A stretch of 64,000 nucleotides of DNA from JAAUTY01 sp964397305. Lineage in GTDB: Bacteria; Cyanobacteriota; Cyanobacteriia; Cyanobacteriales; Spirulinaceae. Position 1 is the first letter of the stretch, and the number at the start of each line of letters is the position of its first letter. The notes under the pieces were generated by a model that made no database searches, was not told the origin of the DNA, and saw nothing but the letters and a program-made list of their open reading frames with translations. A program made the translations under genes and the position numbers. The stretch spans positions 39,868 to 103,867 of the forward strand of contig CAYNIP010000012.1 of the NCBI GenBank assembly GCA_964397305.1, read 5' to 3'. Below, piece by piece: positions 1 to 9,119 of the stretch.

Positions 1-717
1 CCAGCTCTTCGTGGCCTGGGCGCTGTCGGTGCCGGCATACATACAGACCGGGTAGGCGTTGGCGTGGGAAATCAACTCAATCCAGTCTACGCGCAGGCTG
101 AGGCCGTGGGCCCTGGGTTGATGGTGCAGGAGCAAGGCTCCCGCACCGTCGGAGAGCATCCAGCGCAAAAACTCGGTGTCGAAGCTGAGGCTGCCACCTG
201 TTTGAGTCAGAGTCTGGGCTTCAAATTTGCGGCGTTTGAAGAGGCGGGAGGGAAATTCAGCGGCGATCACCAGGCCCCGTTGCCGCTTGCTCAGTTGCAG
301 TTGGCCCACGGTGTAGTTGAGGGCCGAGATACCGGCGCAGCAGACCCCTTGCAGGGAGGCAATCTCCAGGGGCGAGAGTTCCGGCAGTTCACCGTGAACC
401 ATGCTAGCGAAGCCGGGAACGAGGAGATCCGGCAAGGTGGTGCCACAGGCCAGCAGATCGATGGCTTCCGGTTCCAAATTAGCGCGACTCAAGGCATCGC
501 GGGCGGCGAAGGCCGCCATTTCGCTGTTGCGGTAGCGGCTTTGCTGCTGGGTATCGAGGGCGTAGTGGCGTTGACGGATGCCGTTGCGGTTGAGGATGCG
601 CTGGCGGACGCGGGAGGGGCGATCGCCAATCTGACCCAAGTAGGTCTCGATCTGCTCATTGGTCAGGGGTTCTCCCGGCAAAAATTTGCCAATTGCCTGA
701 ATGTAAGCTTGGTGCAT
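1..717 (-). CDS. FabH/DarB-like beta-ketoacyl synthase III, 3' end cut by window edge
   Basis: This gene runs leftwards from an ATG at 715-717 and stays open for 239 codons to the window edge, so the C-terminal part is missing. The protein begins MHQAYIQAIGKFLPGE and has the thiolase-fold layout of KAS III enzymes. The nucleophile region reads LQGVCCAGISAL, and by comparison with the FabH motif ACAG the catalytic cysteine should be Cys127. The motif PGFASMVHGEL and overall pattern resemble the StlD/DarB branch, which condenses acyl chains in resorcinol-type biosynthesis, more than housekeeping FabH; this placement is from memory of the family. The catalytic His and Asn would lie outside the window. 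The upstream 350 bases show no clear Shine-Dalgarno sequence. Confidence 0.85.
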   Translation of the reverse strand, partial: MHQAYIQAIGKFLPGEPLTNEQIETYLGQIGDRPSRVRQRILNRNGIRQRHYALDTQQQSRYRNSEMAAFAARDALSRANLEPEAIDLLACGTTLPDLLVPGFASMVHGELPELSPLEIASLQGVCCAGISALNYTVGQLQLSKRQRGLVIAAEFPSRLFKRRKFEAQTLTQTGGSLSFDTEFLRWMLSDGAGALLLHHQPRAHGLSLRVDWIELISHANAYPVCMYAGTDSAQATKSW

Positions 718-1033
718 GGTTGAGAGCAAGAAATGGGGACAGGCAAACGGCTGACGCTGGGAGCGATCGCGCTGCCCCAGCCACTACCCGCTTGCTCTTA
801 GCAATTTAAGCGTAGTCCTTTGAGAGTTCCGGCTCAGGTTGCCAGTTTTGCCGCTGTCGCGGATTCAGGCCACGGAACAGCAGGCTAATTTATGAATTTT
901 CACGAAATAACGACCCAATTCGGCAGGGGCACGGTTGCCGAGCCCTCAACCCAGTCAATCGCTGTTCCGATAAGGGTTTGAACGTTGGAAGACCCAAGCC
1001 TTGCAATGGTGCATTTAATTTGTGAAATTCCAT

Positions 1034-1073
1034 CAGCGCTCCAGCCAGCAAAAGAGAGGCTAAAGCCCAACTA
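1034..1073. repeat. REP-like palindromic repeat, partial copy
   Basis: One arm reads GGCTAAAGCCCAACTA and a shortened opposite arm contains AGCGCTCC. It belongs to the family also seen near 23825, 28578, 39183 and 55518, where TAGTTGCGCTTCAGCGC faces GGGCTAAAGCCCAACTA. It sits just beyond the 3' end of the Uma2 gene. The rest of 718-1070 holds no gene I can support. Confidence 0.5.
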
Positions 1074-1880
1074 TGTCAACCGGTTCGGGTCAATCCCCTG
1101 CGATCGCAGATAGGCTTCTAGCCGCTCTCTAGCTTGCCGCTCCTGGTCCGCCCGTTGCCGCTCCTGCTCAGCCCGCTGGCGCTCAGCCTCTTCCGGCAAC
1201 GGAATCAACTCCCCCGTGGCGGTAAACCAGCGCAACTGGCGGGCGTGAATCCCCAACTGTAACCCCAACTGCTCACTGGGCAAGCGCCCGCCTTCGACGG
1301 GGGCGATCGCCTCGTAGCGCCCATCCATCAGGTGAAATCCCGCAAACTCCAGGGTTTCGGGGTGGAACCAATAGTATTCTGGCAGCCGCCACACATCTTG
1401 ATACAGGCTTTTCTTCGCTCCTTTATCCACCCGGGCGGTGGACCTGGAGAGTAATTCAATCACCACATGGGGATACTGGCCGCCTTCTTCCCAAATCGTC
1501 CAACTGCGGCGGTCTTTTTTTTCGGCTCCCAACACCACAAAGACATCCGGCCCCCGAAAGTCCCGAGACTTGAGCTGCTGGATGTTGTAGTAAACCGTGA
1601 GGTTGCCGGAGATGTAGAAGTCGGGGCGATCGCGCCACCAGTGCTCTAGGAGTCGAATCAGCAGCTCAATCTGGCGGCGATGGTAGTCGGTTTCCAAGGG
1701 GGGCTCATCACTATACAAGTTACCCGGAGGCCCCTGAATCTCGGCGGTGCTCGCCTCGCTAAGCGCCGGGCGATTCTCCTCTAGACGAACCATGACCCGA
1801 TACTCCGGTGAATCTGCTTTTAGTATAGCTTTGGGCTCCCGGTGGCTAATATCTTGCCGGCGATCAAGCAATGCCGGCAA
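1071..1880 (-). CDS. Uma2 family (DUF820) endonuclease-fold protein
   Basis: A cyanobacterial Uma2/DUF820 protein with the restriction-endonuclease-like fold; the family's biological role is unsettled. Visible hallmarks are the strand-rich core with RGPDVFVVLG (metal-ligand Asp), then QYPHVVIELLSRST (the Glu of the E-x-L motif) and a Lys/Asp segment DKGAKKSLYQD. The last 45 residues are a charged coiled coil rich in EAERQRAEQERQ, common in this family. The frame is open from 1880 (269 aa). An internal ATG at 1793 (MVRLEENRPAL) is an equally plausible start and would give 240 aa. A second, shorter Uma2 gene lies at 41474. Confidence 0.85.
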   Translation of the reverse strand: MPALLDRRQDISHREPKAILKADSPEYRVMVRLEENRPALSEASTAEIQGPPGNLYSDEPPLETDYHRRQIELLIRLLEHWWRDRPDFYISGNLTVYYNIQQLKSRDFRGPDVFVVLGAEKKDRRSWTIWEEGGQYPHVVIELLSRSTARVDKGAKKSLYQDVWRLPEYYWFHPETLEFAGFHLMDGRYEAIAPVEGGRLPSEQLGLQLGIHARQLRWFTATGELIPLPEEAERQRAEQERQRADQERQARERLEAYLRSQGIDPNRLT

Positions 1881-2222
1881 AGTCTCGCTGCGCTTTTGTA
1901 TAACCGCGATCAGGGAGCATCCCAGGGTGGCAGCCTCCCTCTAAATCCCTGTCCCAAAGCGGGCTACTCAGTACACGTAAGCCCTGAAACCTTTGCGGTT
2001 CAGGCTTTCCCCTAGCCCATTTTGGGGAGTGGGGGGCTGAGGGAGTGAGGGTCAAGATGGGGGTACTTAAGTAGCGAACCTTGGGAGAGGGACTTTGAGA
2101 TCGTTTTGTAGGATTGGTGAAAGGACGGTATGCAACGCCTTGATCACGACTGAATCGACCATTGCGCGCCGGCACTGCATCTAACAATTCGATTTCAGCG
2201 CTCCTCCCCGACCCCGATTACA
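1881..2222. other. Intergenic region with decayed repeat
   Basis: No convincing gene. A stretch at about 2030-2072 (GAGGGAGTGAGGGTCAAGAT, then ACTTAAG) resembles 43339-43390, so it is probably a decayed interspersed repeat. The small minus-strand open frame here (1864-2187) has no coding-like composition. Confidence 0.4.
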
Positions 2223-5135
2223 ATGACGGGAACCCTGCCCCTGCCTGCGCTCATGCACTGTAGCCTCAACCATCAAGACATCGCGATCGCCTGTCCCCCC
2301 GGCACCAGCCTCGCCACTTGGCTCCGCGACCAAGGCTGTGTTGGCGTCCATAAAGCCTGTGAAAGCGGCGACTGCGGTGCTTGTACCGTTTGGGTTGACG
2401 GTGAACCTGTGCATAGCTGCCTCTATCCCGCCTGGCGAGCCAGCGGGCGGGACGTGACCACCATTGAAGGGCTGGCGGAAAACGGTCAACTCTCCCCCAT
2501 GCAGCAGGCCTTTCTCGATCAGCAGGGCTTCCAATGTGGCTACTGCACCCCCGGTATGGTGATGACCGCCAGTAAGCTCGACTGGGAGAGCGAAGCTGAC
2601 CTGCGCCGCGCCCTAGATGGCAACCTCTGCCGTTGCACGGGCTACCAGGCAATCCTCCAGAGTATTCAGCAAGCCCGCCAGGCTCAGCCCTCCCCCCTCG
2701 AGACCCCGGCTGCTGGGCAGCCCCAAATTGGCGTCAGCCTGCCAAAACAGGATGGCCCAGCCATTGTCACCGGGCAGCCGATCTACACGGCCGACTGGTC
2801 GCCTCCGGGCTTGCTGCACCTGAAAGTACTGCGATCGCCTCAGGCCCACGCCACAATTCTCGCCATCGATACCCAGGCCGCCGCCGCCCTGCCCGGGGTC
2901 CGGGCCATCTTCACCCATGCAGACATACCGCGCCGCCCCTACTCCACGGCTGGTCATGGCGAACCCGTCCCCGATCCTCACGACCACTACTTGCTGGATC
3001 GCAAAGTCCGCTTTGTGGGCGATCGCGTCGCGGCTGTCGTCGCTGAGAGTGCCGACGTGGCTCAGCGAGCCTGCGAGTTAATTCAAGTCGAGTATGCAAT
3101 CCTGCCCCACGTCCTCGATCCTGTGGCTGCCATGGGCGACGCCCTGCACGAGCTGCCCCTATTTCGGGCGGTGAAAGCAGGCCCTGTCCCCACGCAGATC
3201 CACGACGAACCCGACTCCTTCCAGATCCACGACCCCCAGCACAACATTTCGGGCGCGGTGGCCTTGCAGCGGGGTGATGTCGAGGCCGGTTTTGCCGCCG
3301 CTGACCTCGTGCTCAAACGCACCTATCGCCTCCCCGCTGTGCAGCATTTCCACCTCGAGCCCCATGTCTGCACAACCTGGATGGCTGAAGACGGAACCCT
3401 CACCGTCCGCTCCAGTACCCAAGTCCCCTTCCACTGCCAGCGCTTGCTCGCTGATCTGTTTGACCTGCCCCGCGATCGCATCCGCGTCTACAAGCCCAAC
3501 CTGGGCGGTGGCTTTGGCAATAAGCAAGAGATGCTCTGCGAAGACCTCTGTGCCTTCGCCACCCTGCAACTGGGGGAGCCCGTGCAGTGGCAATTCACAC
3601 GCCAGGAGGAATTCACGGCCACTAACAGCCGCCACGCCATGCAAATCCGGCTCAAGATCGGCGCAAAACGGGACGGAACCCTCACCGCCATGGAGATGAA
3701 CGCGATCGCCAACGCCGGAGCCTACGGCAACCACAGCGAGCAAGTCATCTTCCTCACCGGCAGCTTTCCCCTCGGCCTCTACCGCTGCCCCCACCAGCGC
3801 TACCTCGGCCGCGTCGTCTACACCAACACCATGCCCGCCGGAGCCTTCCGGGGTTATGGCGCGACCCAAGGCGTCTTTGCTGTGGAAACACTGCTCGACG
3901 AACTAGCGGCTGAATTAGACCTCGACCCCCTCGAGCTGCGCCGCCAGCACCTGATCAACGAGCAGGATGAAATTCTGCTCGGCCGCGACGAACACTTCCA
4001 CGTCGTTGGCAGCGCTGGCTTTGAGGAGGCGATCGCCCGAGTCACTCAAGCCTTAAACTATCAACCGCGTTCGCGTAGCGTCCCGGAGGGATTATCGTCC
4101 CTCTCCCCAGGAAGAGGAACCAGGGGTGAGGGCTCCCTTCCCCACAAAAAGCGCGGCCTCGGCTTTGCCGTCGCCATGCAGGCTAGCGGCCTGGCGAAAA
4201 TTCACTTGGCCACCGTCCGCCTCCACTTGCAGGCTAACGGCCGCTACGAAATGCGGGCCGGAGCCGTCGATGTGGGCACAGGATCGGACACCACGTTAAG
4301 GCAAATTGCCGCAGAAATACTTGGCTCTACCGTCGGCCAAATTGACCTCATCAGTGCTGATACCCAAGCAACCCCCTTCGATGCCGGCTCCTACGCTTCA
4401 GCCACTCTATTTATTTCCGGCCAAGCGACCCAGCAAGCCGCCCAAAGTTTACGAGCCTCGCTGCTGACAGCCGCTAGTTCAATTCTCCACTGTCCGGCGA
4501 CGGAGCTGAGGCTGAGCGGCGATCGCATCACCGTGCCGGATGGCAAGAGCTTGAGCTTAATCAAGCTAGCAGAACAGGCCGCCCCAGAATTGCTTACGGT
4601 TGAAGCAGCCTTTACAGCCGACCATTCCTCCCTCACCTTTGCTCTCCTCGGGGTTGAAGTCGAAGTGGATCTAGAAACGGGTCGAGTAACTGTTCTCCGC
4701 TGTGTCCAAGCCCTCGATCTTGGCAAGGCTATTAATCCCCGCATCTGCGAGGGCCAAGCTGTGGGCGGCCTAGCGATGGGCCTGGGCTATGCTCTCAGCG
4801 AAGCGCTGCACTGGGATGACCAAGGCCGTATCCTGAACCCCTCACCGCGTACCTATCGAATTCCGCTGGCCCAAAGCGTTCCGTCCCCTGAGATTATCCT
4901 GATCGAAAAGGCCGATCCCTACGGACCCTTTGGCGCAAAGGGGCTGGGTGAGATCGGGACGAATTGCGTCGCGCCAGCGGTGGCCAATGCGATCGCCCAG
5001 GCCACCGGTTGCCGTCTGTACCAACTGCCCATGACCCCGGAGCGCATCTGGCAGGCGTTAATTCGGCATTCCCCGGCCCCTGACGGCACGGGGATGCTCA
5101 GTTCGCCGGGAGTCCAAGGACGTTGCCCTCTTTAA
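2223..5135 (+). CDS. Molybdopterin oxidoreductase (xanthine dehydrogenase/aldehyde oxidase family), Fe-S and Mo domains fused
   Basis: 970 aa. Residues 1-155 form the two [2Fe-2S] domains: a plant-type cluster with Cys46, Cys51, Cys54 and Cys66 (CESGDCGAC...SC) and a second cluster with Cys105, Cys108, Cys136 and Cys138 (CGYC...CRC). From about residue 165 follows the large molybdopterin-cytosine-dinucleotide domain. It contains GGGFGNKQE, GAFRGYGATQ and, near the C-terminus, GAKGLGEIG, whose Glu matches the catalytic glutamate of the family. There is no FAD domain, so the layout matches Desulfovibrio Mop-type aldehyde oxidoreductases or E. coli XdhD rather than three-domain xanthine dehydrogenase. 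Substrate cannot be read from sequence. No XdhC-like maturation factor lies nearby. An alternative ATG is at 2253. Residues about 614-641 come from a repeat. Confidence 0.93.
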   Translation: MTGTLPLPALMHCSLNHQDIAIACPPGTSLATWLRDQGCVGVHKACESGDCGACTVWVDGEPVHSCLYPAWRASGRDVTTIEGLAENGQLSPMQQAFLDQQGFQCGYCTPGMVMTASKLDWESEADLRRALDGNLCRCTGYQAILQSIQQARQAQPSPLETPAAGQPQIGVSLPKQDGPAIVTGQPIYTADWSPPGLLHLKVLRSPQAHATILAIDTQAAAALPGVRAIFTHADIPRRPYSTAGHGEPVPDPHDHYLLDRKVRFVGDRVAAVVAESADVAQRACELIQVEYAILPHVLDPVAAMGDALHELPLFRAVKAGPVPTQIHDEPDSFQIHDPQHNISGAVALQRGDVEAGFAAADLVLKRTYRLPAVQHFHLEPHVCTTWMAEDGTLTVRSSTQVPFHCQRLLADLFDLPRDRIRVYKPNLGGGFGNKQEMLCEDLCAFATLQLGEPVQWQFTRQEEFTATNSRHAMQIRLKIGAKRDGTLTAMEMNAIANAGAYGNHSEQVIFLTGSFPLGLYRCPHQRYLGRVVYTNTMPAGAFRGYGATQGVFAVETLLDELAAELDLDPLELRRQHLINEQDEILLGRDEHFHVVGSAGFEEAIARVTQALNYQPRSRSVPEGLSSLSPGRGTRGEGSLPHKKRGLGFAVAMQASGLAKIHLATVRLHLQANGRYEMRAGAVDVGTGSDTTLRQIAAEILGSTVGQIDLISADTQATPFDAGSYASATLFISGQATQQAAQSLRASLLTAASSILHCPATELRLSGDRITVPDGKSLSLIKLAEQAAPELLTVEAAFTADHSSLTFALLGVEVEVDLETGRVTVLRCVQALDLGKAINPRICEGQAVGGLAMGLGYALSEALHWDDQGRILNPSPRTYRIPLAQSVPSPEIILIEKADPYGPFGAKGLGEIGTNCVAPAVANAIAQATGCRLYQLPMTPERIWQALIRHSPAPDGTGMLSSPGVQGRCPL
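4061..4146 (+). repeat. Repeat-derived in-frame segment inside the molybdopterin oxidoreductase
   Basis: The segment contains TTCGCGTAGCGTCCCGGAGG followed by a CCTCTCCCC...GGGGTGAGGG type stretch. Both are typical of cyanobacterial intergenic repeats, and related pieces occur at about 33810-33840 and 34907. It is translated without a stop as a low-complexity Arg/Ser/Gly linker (RSRSVPEGLSSLSPGRG) between family-typical sequence on either side. Confidence 0.65.
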
Positions 5136-5229
5136 TCTGCTTCACCAGGGGCTCCACGGCTACCCAGATGCACCCCCAGCATCTCACGGGATTGCAGGGA
5201 TGGGGGATGTAGATTTGGGAGGATCAGGC

Positions 5230-5925
5230 CTAGGCGGTCAACGGCGCATTCAGCTCGGCGATCCAGCGTTGCACCTGTTGGGCACAATGGCGAGCGGAGC
5301 GTGAGGAAGCCAAGAGGTCGAGGGCCTGCTGGTAATCGGCGATCGCTAGGTTCCAGTCCCCCTGCAAGTGATGGGTGCGGCCGCGCTCTGCGTAGGCTCG
5401 GCCCTGGAGGCGGCGGCCGAGCAGTAGCACGATGTCAAAGTTTTCCAGCGCTAAGTCATAGAGACCAAGATCGCGGTAGGTAATGCCCTGGTTAATCCGA
5501 GCGCGCAGGTTGCCAGGGTTGAAGTCGAGGGCAATCTCGTAATCGGCGATCGCCGAGGCCAGATCCCCCAAGGCCACATAGCAATTTGCCCGATTATTGT
5601 AAGCGCTGTCCAGGCGCGGCTCTAGGGCCAGCGCGAGGTCATAGTCTGCCAGGGCTTGCTCGTAGTGACCGAGCTTGAAGTGCATGAGCCCCCGGTTGTT
5701 GTAGTCGCTGGCGGCGGGGCGGCAAGCTAGCAGCTCCTCGAAACGGGCGATCGCCCCGGCATAGTCTCCCTGCTTGGAGCAGGCCAATACCTCAGCGCGG
5801 AGTTGGCGATCATGCAGCAACTCAGCCCATTCAGCCGCCAGGGTGTGATCGCTTAAATCGAGAGGCGATGACCCTGCCTCTGAGGACGATTCCGGGTAAG
5901 GAGCAAAAGCATGATCGGCAGCCAT
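5230..5925 (-). CDS. TPR repeat protein
   Basis: 231 aa from the ATG at 5923-5925. That start is chosen because GGAGG lies about 8 nt upstream; the frame is open further, to 5994, but without such a site. After an acidic, low-complexity N-terminus come at least four tetratricopeptide repeats (DYNNRGLMHFKLGHYEQALADYDLAL; SAYNNRANCYVALGDLASAIADY and so on) with the usual Tyr/Asn/Ala/Gly pattern. It is probably a soluble protein-protein interaction module. It is transcribed convergently with the oxidoreductase at 2223, with a 94-nt gap. No partner is evident. Confidence 0.88.
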   Translation of the reverse strand: MAADHAFAPYPESSSEAGSSPLDLSDHTLAAEWAELLHDRQLRAEVLACSKQGDYAGAIARFEELLACRPAASDYNNRGLMHFKLGHYEQALADYDLALALEPRLDSAYNNRANCYVALGDLASAIADYEIALDFNPGNLRARINQGITYRDLGLYDLALENFDIVLLLGRRLQGRAYAERGRTHHLQGDWNLAIADYQQALDLLASSRSARHCAQQVQRWIAELNAPLTA

Positions 5926-6202
5926 AACAACCTCCAGGGCTTCATGATTTACCTTACGGACTAAGGCCACCTGACAAGCAGGGGGTTGTGTCACTTAGTC
6001 TCAGCGTCTACTACAAGTGTACTACGAGATGTAATACCCGCGCCACTGCTGACAGCTACAGCAACAGCGATGAGGATTCCGCACAGCGAGTTCCAATCCG
6101 TGGGCCGATCCAGAACTTGGTACAATTCCCTTAATGAACGAAGACCAAGCCTGCGCGGCTGGCAACCCTGCTCAGCAATAGCTCCCTTCACACCTAGCGA
6201 CG

Positions 6203-6667
6203 ATGACTGCTACTATCACCTTCCCCAATGCTCCCGATGTGGCCGCGACGGACTACTGTGCCTTCGGCCTCGCGACCTGCTTTGTGCGCGGCGCGGGCGA
6301 GGTGAAGGCGGTGGCGATTATCGAGCCGATTCCCTCAGCCCAGTTAGAGACGCTGCTTCAGGGGATCGAGACTTCCTATTCTCTGATCTGTGGCAAGTCC
6401 TTAATCGAGTTTTTTGCCGGGGAATCCCTCCAAGTCCCTGCCGACTTCCCCGCCAAGGCCCAGCTCTGCGCTGACTTCACGGAGCGGGCGATCGCCGCTG
6501 CCCGTACCTACCAGCGCCATCCCGAGGTTCAAGCCCTCCTGCCCCTCGGAACCCAGCGAGACGACCTCAACCACTCCACCGAGAAGAAACGCATTCTTAA
6601 TGCGGATCGCGTCGTCAGCACCGACGATAATGTTAAGCAGCATTCCTACACCCATCAGGTGCTGTAG
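6203..6667 (+). CDS. Conserved cyanobacterial hypothetical protein
   Basis: 154 aa, ATG start. The N-terminus MTATITFPNAPDVAATDYCAF and the C-terminus KQHSYTHQVL look like a cyanobacteria-specific family I remember only as hypothetical. It is soluble with no obvious catalytic motif. The upstream region 5995-6202 is shared with the divergent TPR gene and should hold both promoters. The frame remains open after the TAG at 6665-6667 for another 70 codons; I treat that as chance because the family usually ends here. Confidence 0.75.
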   Translation: MTATITFPNAPDVAATDYCAFGLATCFVRGAGEVKAVAIIEPIPSAQLETLLQGIETSYSLICGKSLIEFFAGESLQVPADFPAKAQLCADFTERAIAAARTYQRHPEVQALLPLGTQRDDLNHSTEKKRILNADRVVSTDDNVKQHSYTHQVL

Positions 6668-7047
6668 CGATCGCTCCCTGAGCGAGGCAGAAGCTGCCTG
6701 CGGCCTTACCGCTCCACCGAGCAGCTCAGCCCCAAGCCGGAAACCTTTAATCTGGCCCTCGAGCCACCATTCGGCGAGGGGCGTCCGGCGTATCTCACAG
6801 TGGAGCTTCCCCTACTCACCCCTACACCCCTAGGGCTCCCTGCTACCCCCAAACCCTCATCCTCGGGGAGTCGATAGAGTTGGGCTTCGGCCCCTCTCCG
6901 GGCCGGCTGGCGGGAGCCCTGAAGTGCAGCGACCATCCTTGTCGTCATGCTTGCTCCCGGAAAACTGACTCGCTACATCCAAGGCCTGAACCCCTTGCCT
7001 TGAGCCAATTTCGCTCTCTTTGGCAAGGACCTAGGCTCAAGCCGCGC
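6668..7047. other. Intergenic region, no supported gene
   Basis: GC-rich stretch between two conserved small genes. Several overlapping frames are open, but none has a start with a ribosome-binding site or recognisable residues. It may be decayed coding sequence. Confidence 0.35.
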
Positions 7048-7383
7048 TTAACCCGCTGTGGTGGAGGCAATGGTAGCCGGTCGCAGGGGGGACGGCAAGA
7101 AAGGCATCCCCAAACCGGAGCCCCCGTCCACCCGTTGGCGTGGGCGGTGGCGTTGCCAAGTCACAGTCCCCCATTGTTCCCGAGCCTGCTGGCGCACACG
7201 ACCCTCACAGACTGCTTGCTGCAACTCAGCGAAAGCGTGGATCTCGGACAGTTCGTACTTCGTAGTCTGAAGCAAGTGCCGCAGAGTGTTTTCAGTTGCG
7301 ATGTCTAAATAACCTCGCTCCAGGGTATCTCGCACAATTTCGCTAATTGAGTCCATCAGCGTCACCACATCATGTATTGCCAT
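7048..7383 (-). CDS. Small conserved hypothetical protein, probably with a degraded C-terminus
   Basis: 111 aa. The first 70 residues (SISEIVRDTLERGYLDIATE, then an LQQAVCEGRV segment) resemble small all-helical cyanobacterial proteins that have a Leu/Tyr-rich first half followed by an ALEQL...GRVKR-type ending. Residues 71-111 are Arg/Pro/Gly-rich and look unlike the family. The original stop may have been lost, or a frameshift joined noncoding sequence. Function unknown. Confidence 0.55.
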   Translation of the reverse strand: MAIHDVVTLMDSISEIVRDTLERGYLDIATENTLRHLLQTTKYELSEIHAFAELQQAVCEGRVRQQAREQWGTVTWQRHRPRQRVDGGSGLGMPFLPSPLRPATIASTTAG

Positions 7384-8415
7384 TTAACAGCTTGCTTACT
7401 CTTGGCTAGATAGGTGGTGCGAGCACCAGCCTGCCTGCCTCCCTGCGCGACCTCTGAGCGATCCATCGTGGAACTTGTGGGCTGAGAGCAAAGTTGGGTG
7501 ACGTTGGCAGATGCACCTGGAAAGCGAAATCTCCCCTTGCTGCCGCGATCGCGAACTTTACCCATTGCTTTCACTTAACTCAGTAAATACCCGTAGGGCT
7601 ATTGTCTCAGATCATAGCAAAACATTCTGGAATGGCAAGCGTTTGATCCGTAAATTTGCTTAATAGTCCAGTTAGATCACCGATGACAGCCCCTCGAAGC
7701 CACTCAGACCGGCTGTTCCAGCCCTAGCTGGAAGGTTTTGCTAGTCCGGGCTGCGGTAATTACGTAATTTACCCTCTCCGCTCTTGATTGCTTTAATTTT
7801 ATACAAAGAAAAATACCATAAGCGACTGGTTGGGTTCAAGTTGCCTAGATGACTGGATCTGCTGTCAGGCTATCGACAAACTTTTCCGGGATTTGAGCGG
7901 GAACTAAGCCGCTTTCCCAAGCGTCTTCTTTAGGTTAACTTCAACTTCAGAGCCGCTCTCTCCGTAAAAACGCTGAAACGATACCGCATTTTTCTGGCTA
8001 GTAAAGTACGCAGCCCTCACCCCAAACCCCTCTCCCAGAGGGCGAGGGGCTTTAGCTGTATTGCCCTAGGCTAAAAACCGCTGTACCGCTATTGCAAGGG
8101 GGTTGGGGAAGGCGACGGAACCGTGACCCGTTGCTCAATCAGCGGGTGGGATATGCCAAAATTTAGCAGGGCTCGTGAGGACTAGGGCTGCTACGTGGAA
8201 GTCAGAAGGCTGGAGAATTCCGAAAGCTTTACCCTCCAAGTATCTCAGCCGGTCTGCCCTGGGGGCTTAGGGCCACCGCCTTGCACGAGTTGCATGGCCA
8301 CGCAACCCAGCCAGAGCTTGAAGAGTTTGATTTCGGTGCCTGGGGGGCCCGTCAACGCCGCCCTCGGCTCAGACCCTGCCTCCCTGCCCAGTTAATCAGG
8401 GGTAATTTGTTTGAT
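7384..8415. other. Long intergenic region upstream of upp
   Basis: About one kilobase without a supported gene. The part at 7590-7900 is relatively AT-rich, as expected for promoters. At about 8018-8075 lies a generic cyanobacterial repeat (CCCTCACCCCAAACCCCTCT, then a GAGGGCGAGGGGC arm). The frame open from 8195 or 8281 into upp is a spurious upstream extension. Confidence 0.4.
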
Positions 8416-9066
8416 ATGGATGATGCGGCTATAGCCTCGCCCGTGACGCTGATCGACCACCCGCTCGTACAGCATAAGCTCAGTCTGATGCGCCAGGCGG
8501 ATACCAGCACGGCCAAGTTCCGCCAGTTGCTCAAGGAAATTGGTATGTTGTTGGCCTATGAGATTACCCGAGATCTCCCCTTGAAGCTGGTGGAGATTGA
8601 GACTCCCTTGGCGACCATGCAAGCGCCGATGTTGGCTTCTGATAAGAAGTTAGCGATCGTCTCGATCTTGCGGGCTGGGCAGGGGCTCGTGGACGGCATT
8701 TTAGAGCTGGTTCCTTCGGCTAGGGTCGGTCATATTGGTCTCTATCGGGAGCCCACGACCCATGTTCCCGTCGAATACTATTTCAAGCTGCCCCACGATA
8801 TTGAGCATCGGGATACGATCATTGTGGACCCGATGCTGGCAACGGGCAATTCGGCCGTCGTGGCTGTCTATCGCCTTAAGGAAGCGAAGCCCCGCTCCAT
8901 TAAGTTTGCCTGCTTGCTAGCGGCTCCGGAAGGGGTTGCCCATTTCCAGGAACACCACCCCGATGTTCCTCTCTATACGGCGGCTATTGATGAGGGCCTC
9001 GATGCGCGGGCCTACATCATACCCGGCATGGGGGATGCGGGCGATCGCCTCTACGGCACAAAGTAG
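8416..9066 (+). CDS. upp: Uracil phosphoribosyltransferase
   Basis: 216 aa from the ATG at 8416. The protein starts MDDAAIASPVTLIDHPLVQH, and the start is chosen because family members begin around this DHPLVQHKL segment. Upp makes UMP from uracil and PRPP for pyrimidine salvage in the cytosol. The PRPP-binding loop is VDPMLATGNSA, and the uracil-binding C-terminus has YIIPGMGDAGDR...YGTK. An AGGGG about 13 nt upstream is a weak ribosome-binding site. Length is normal for the family. It converges on the quinone oxidoreductase gene with a 53-nt gap. Confidence 0.95.
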   Translation: MDDAAIASPVTLIDHPLVQHKLSLMRQADTSTAKFRQLLKEIGMLLAYEITRDLPLKLVEIETPLATMQAPMLASDKKLAIVSILRAGQGLVDGILELVPSARVGHIGLYREPTTHVPVEYYFKLPHDIEHRDTIIVDPMLATGNSAVVAVYRLKEAKPRSIKFACLLAAPEGVAHFQEHHPDVPLYTAAIDEGLDARAYIIPGMGDAGDRLYGTK

Positions 9067-9119
9067 CGGTGGATTCGCCGCACCGCCTACGAGTCGGCCC
9101 GGCCCCTAAAACCGAACCC

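Noticed and set aside
64..723. 219-codon plus-strand open frame
   Set aside because: It lies antisense to the ketosynthase, whose residues are clearly conserved.
6668..6877. Open frame continuing in phase after the TAG of the hypothetical gene at 6203, as a third possible readthrough
   Set aside because: The family appears to end naturally with THQVL, and the following residues match nothing; chance in GC-rich DNA is likelier.
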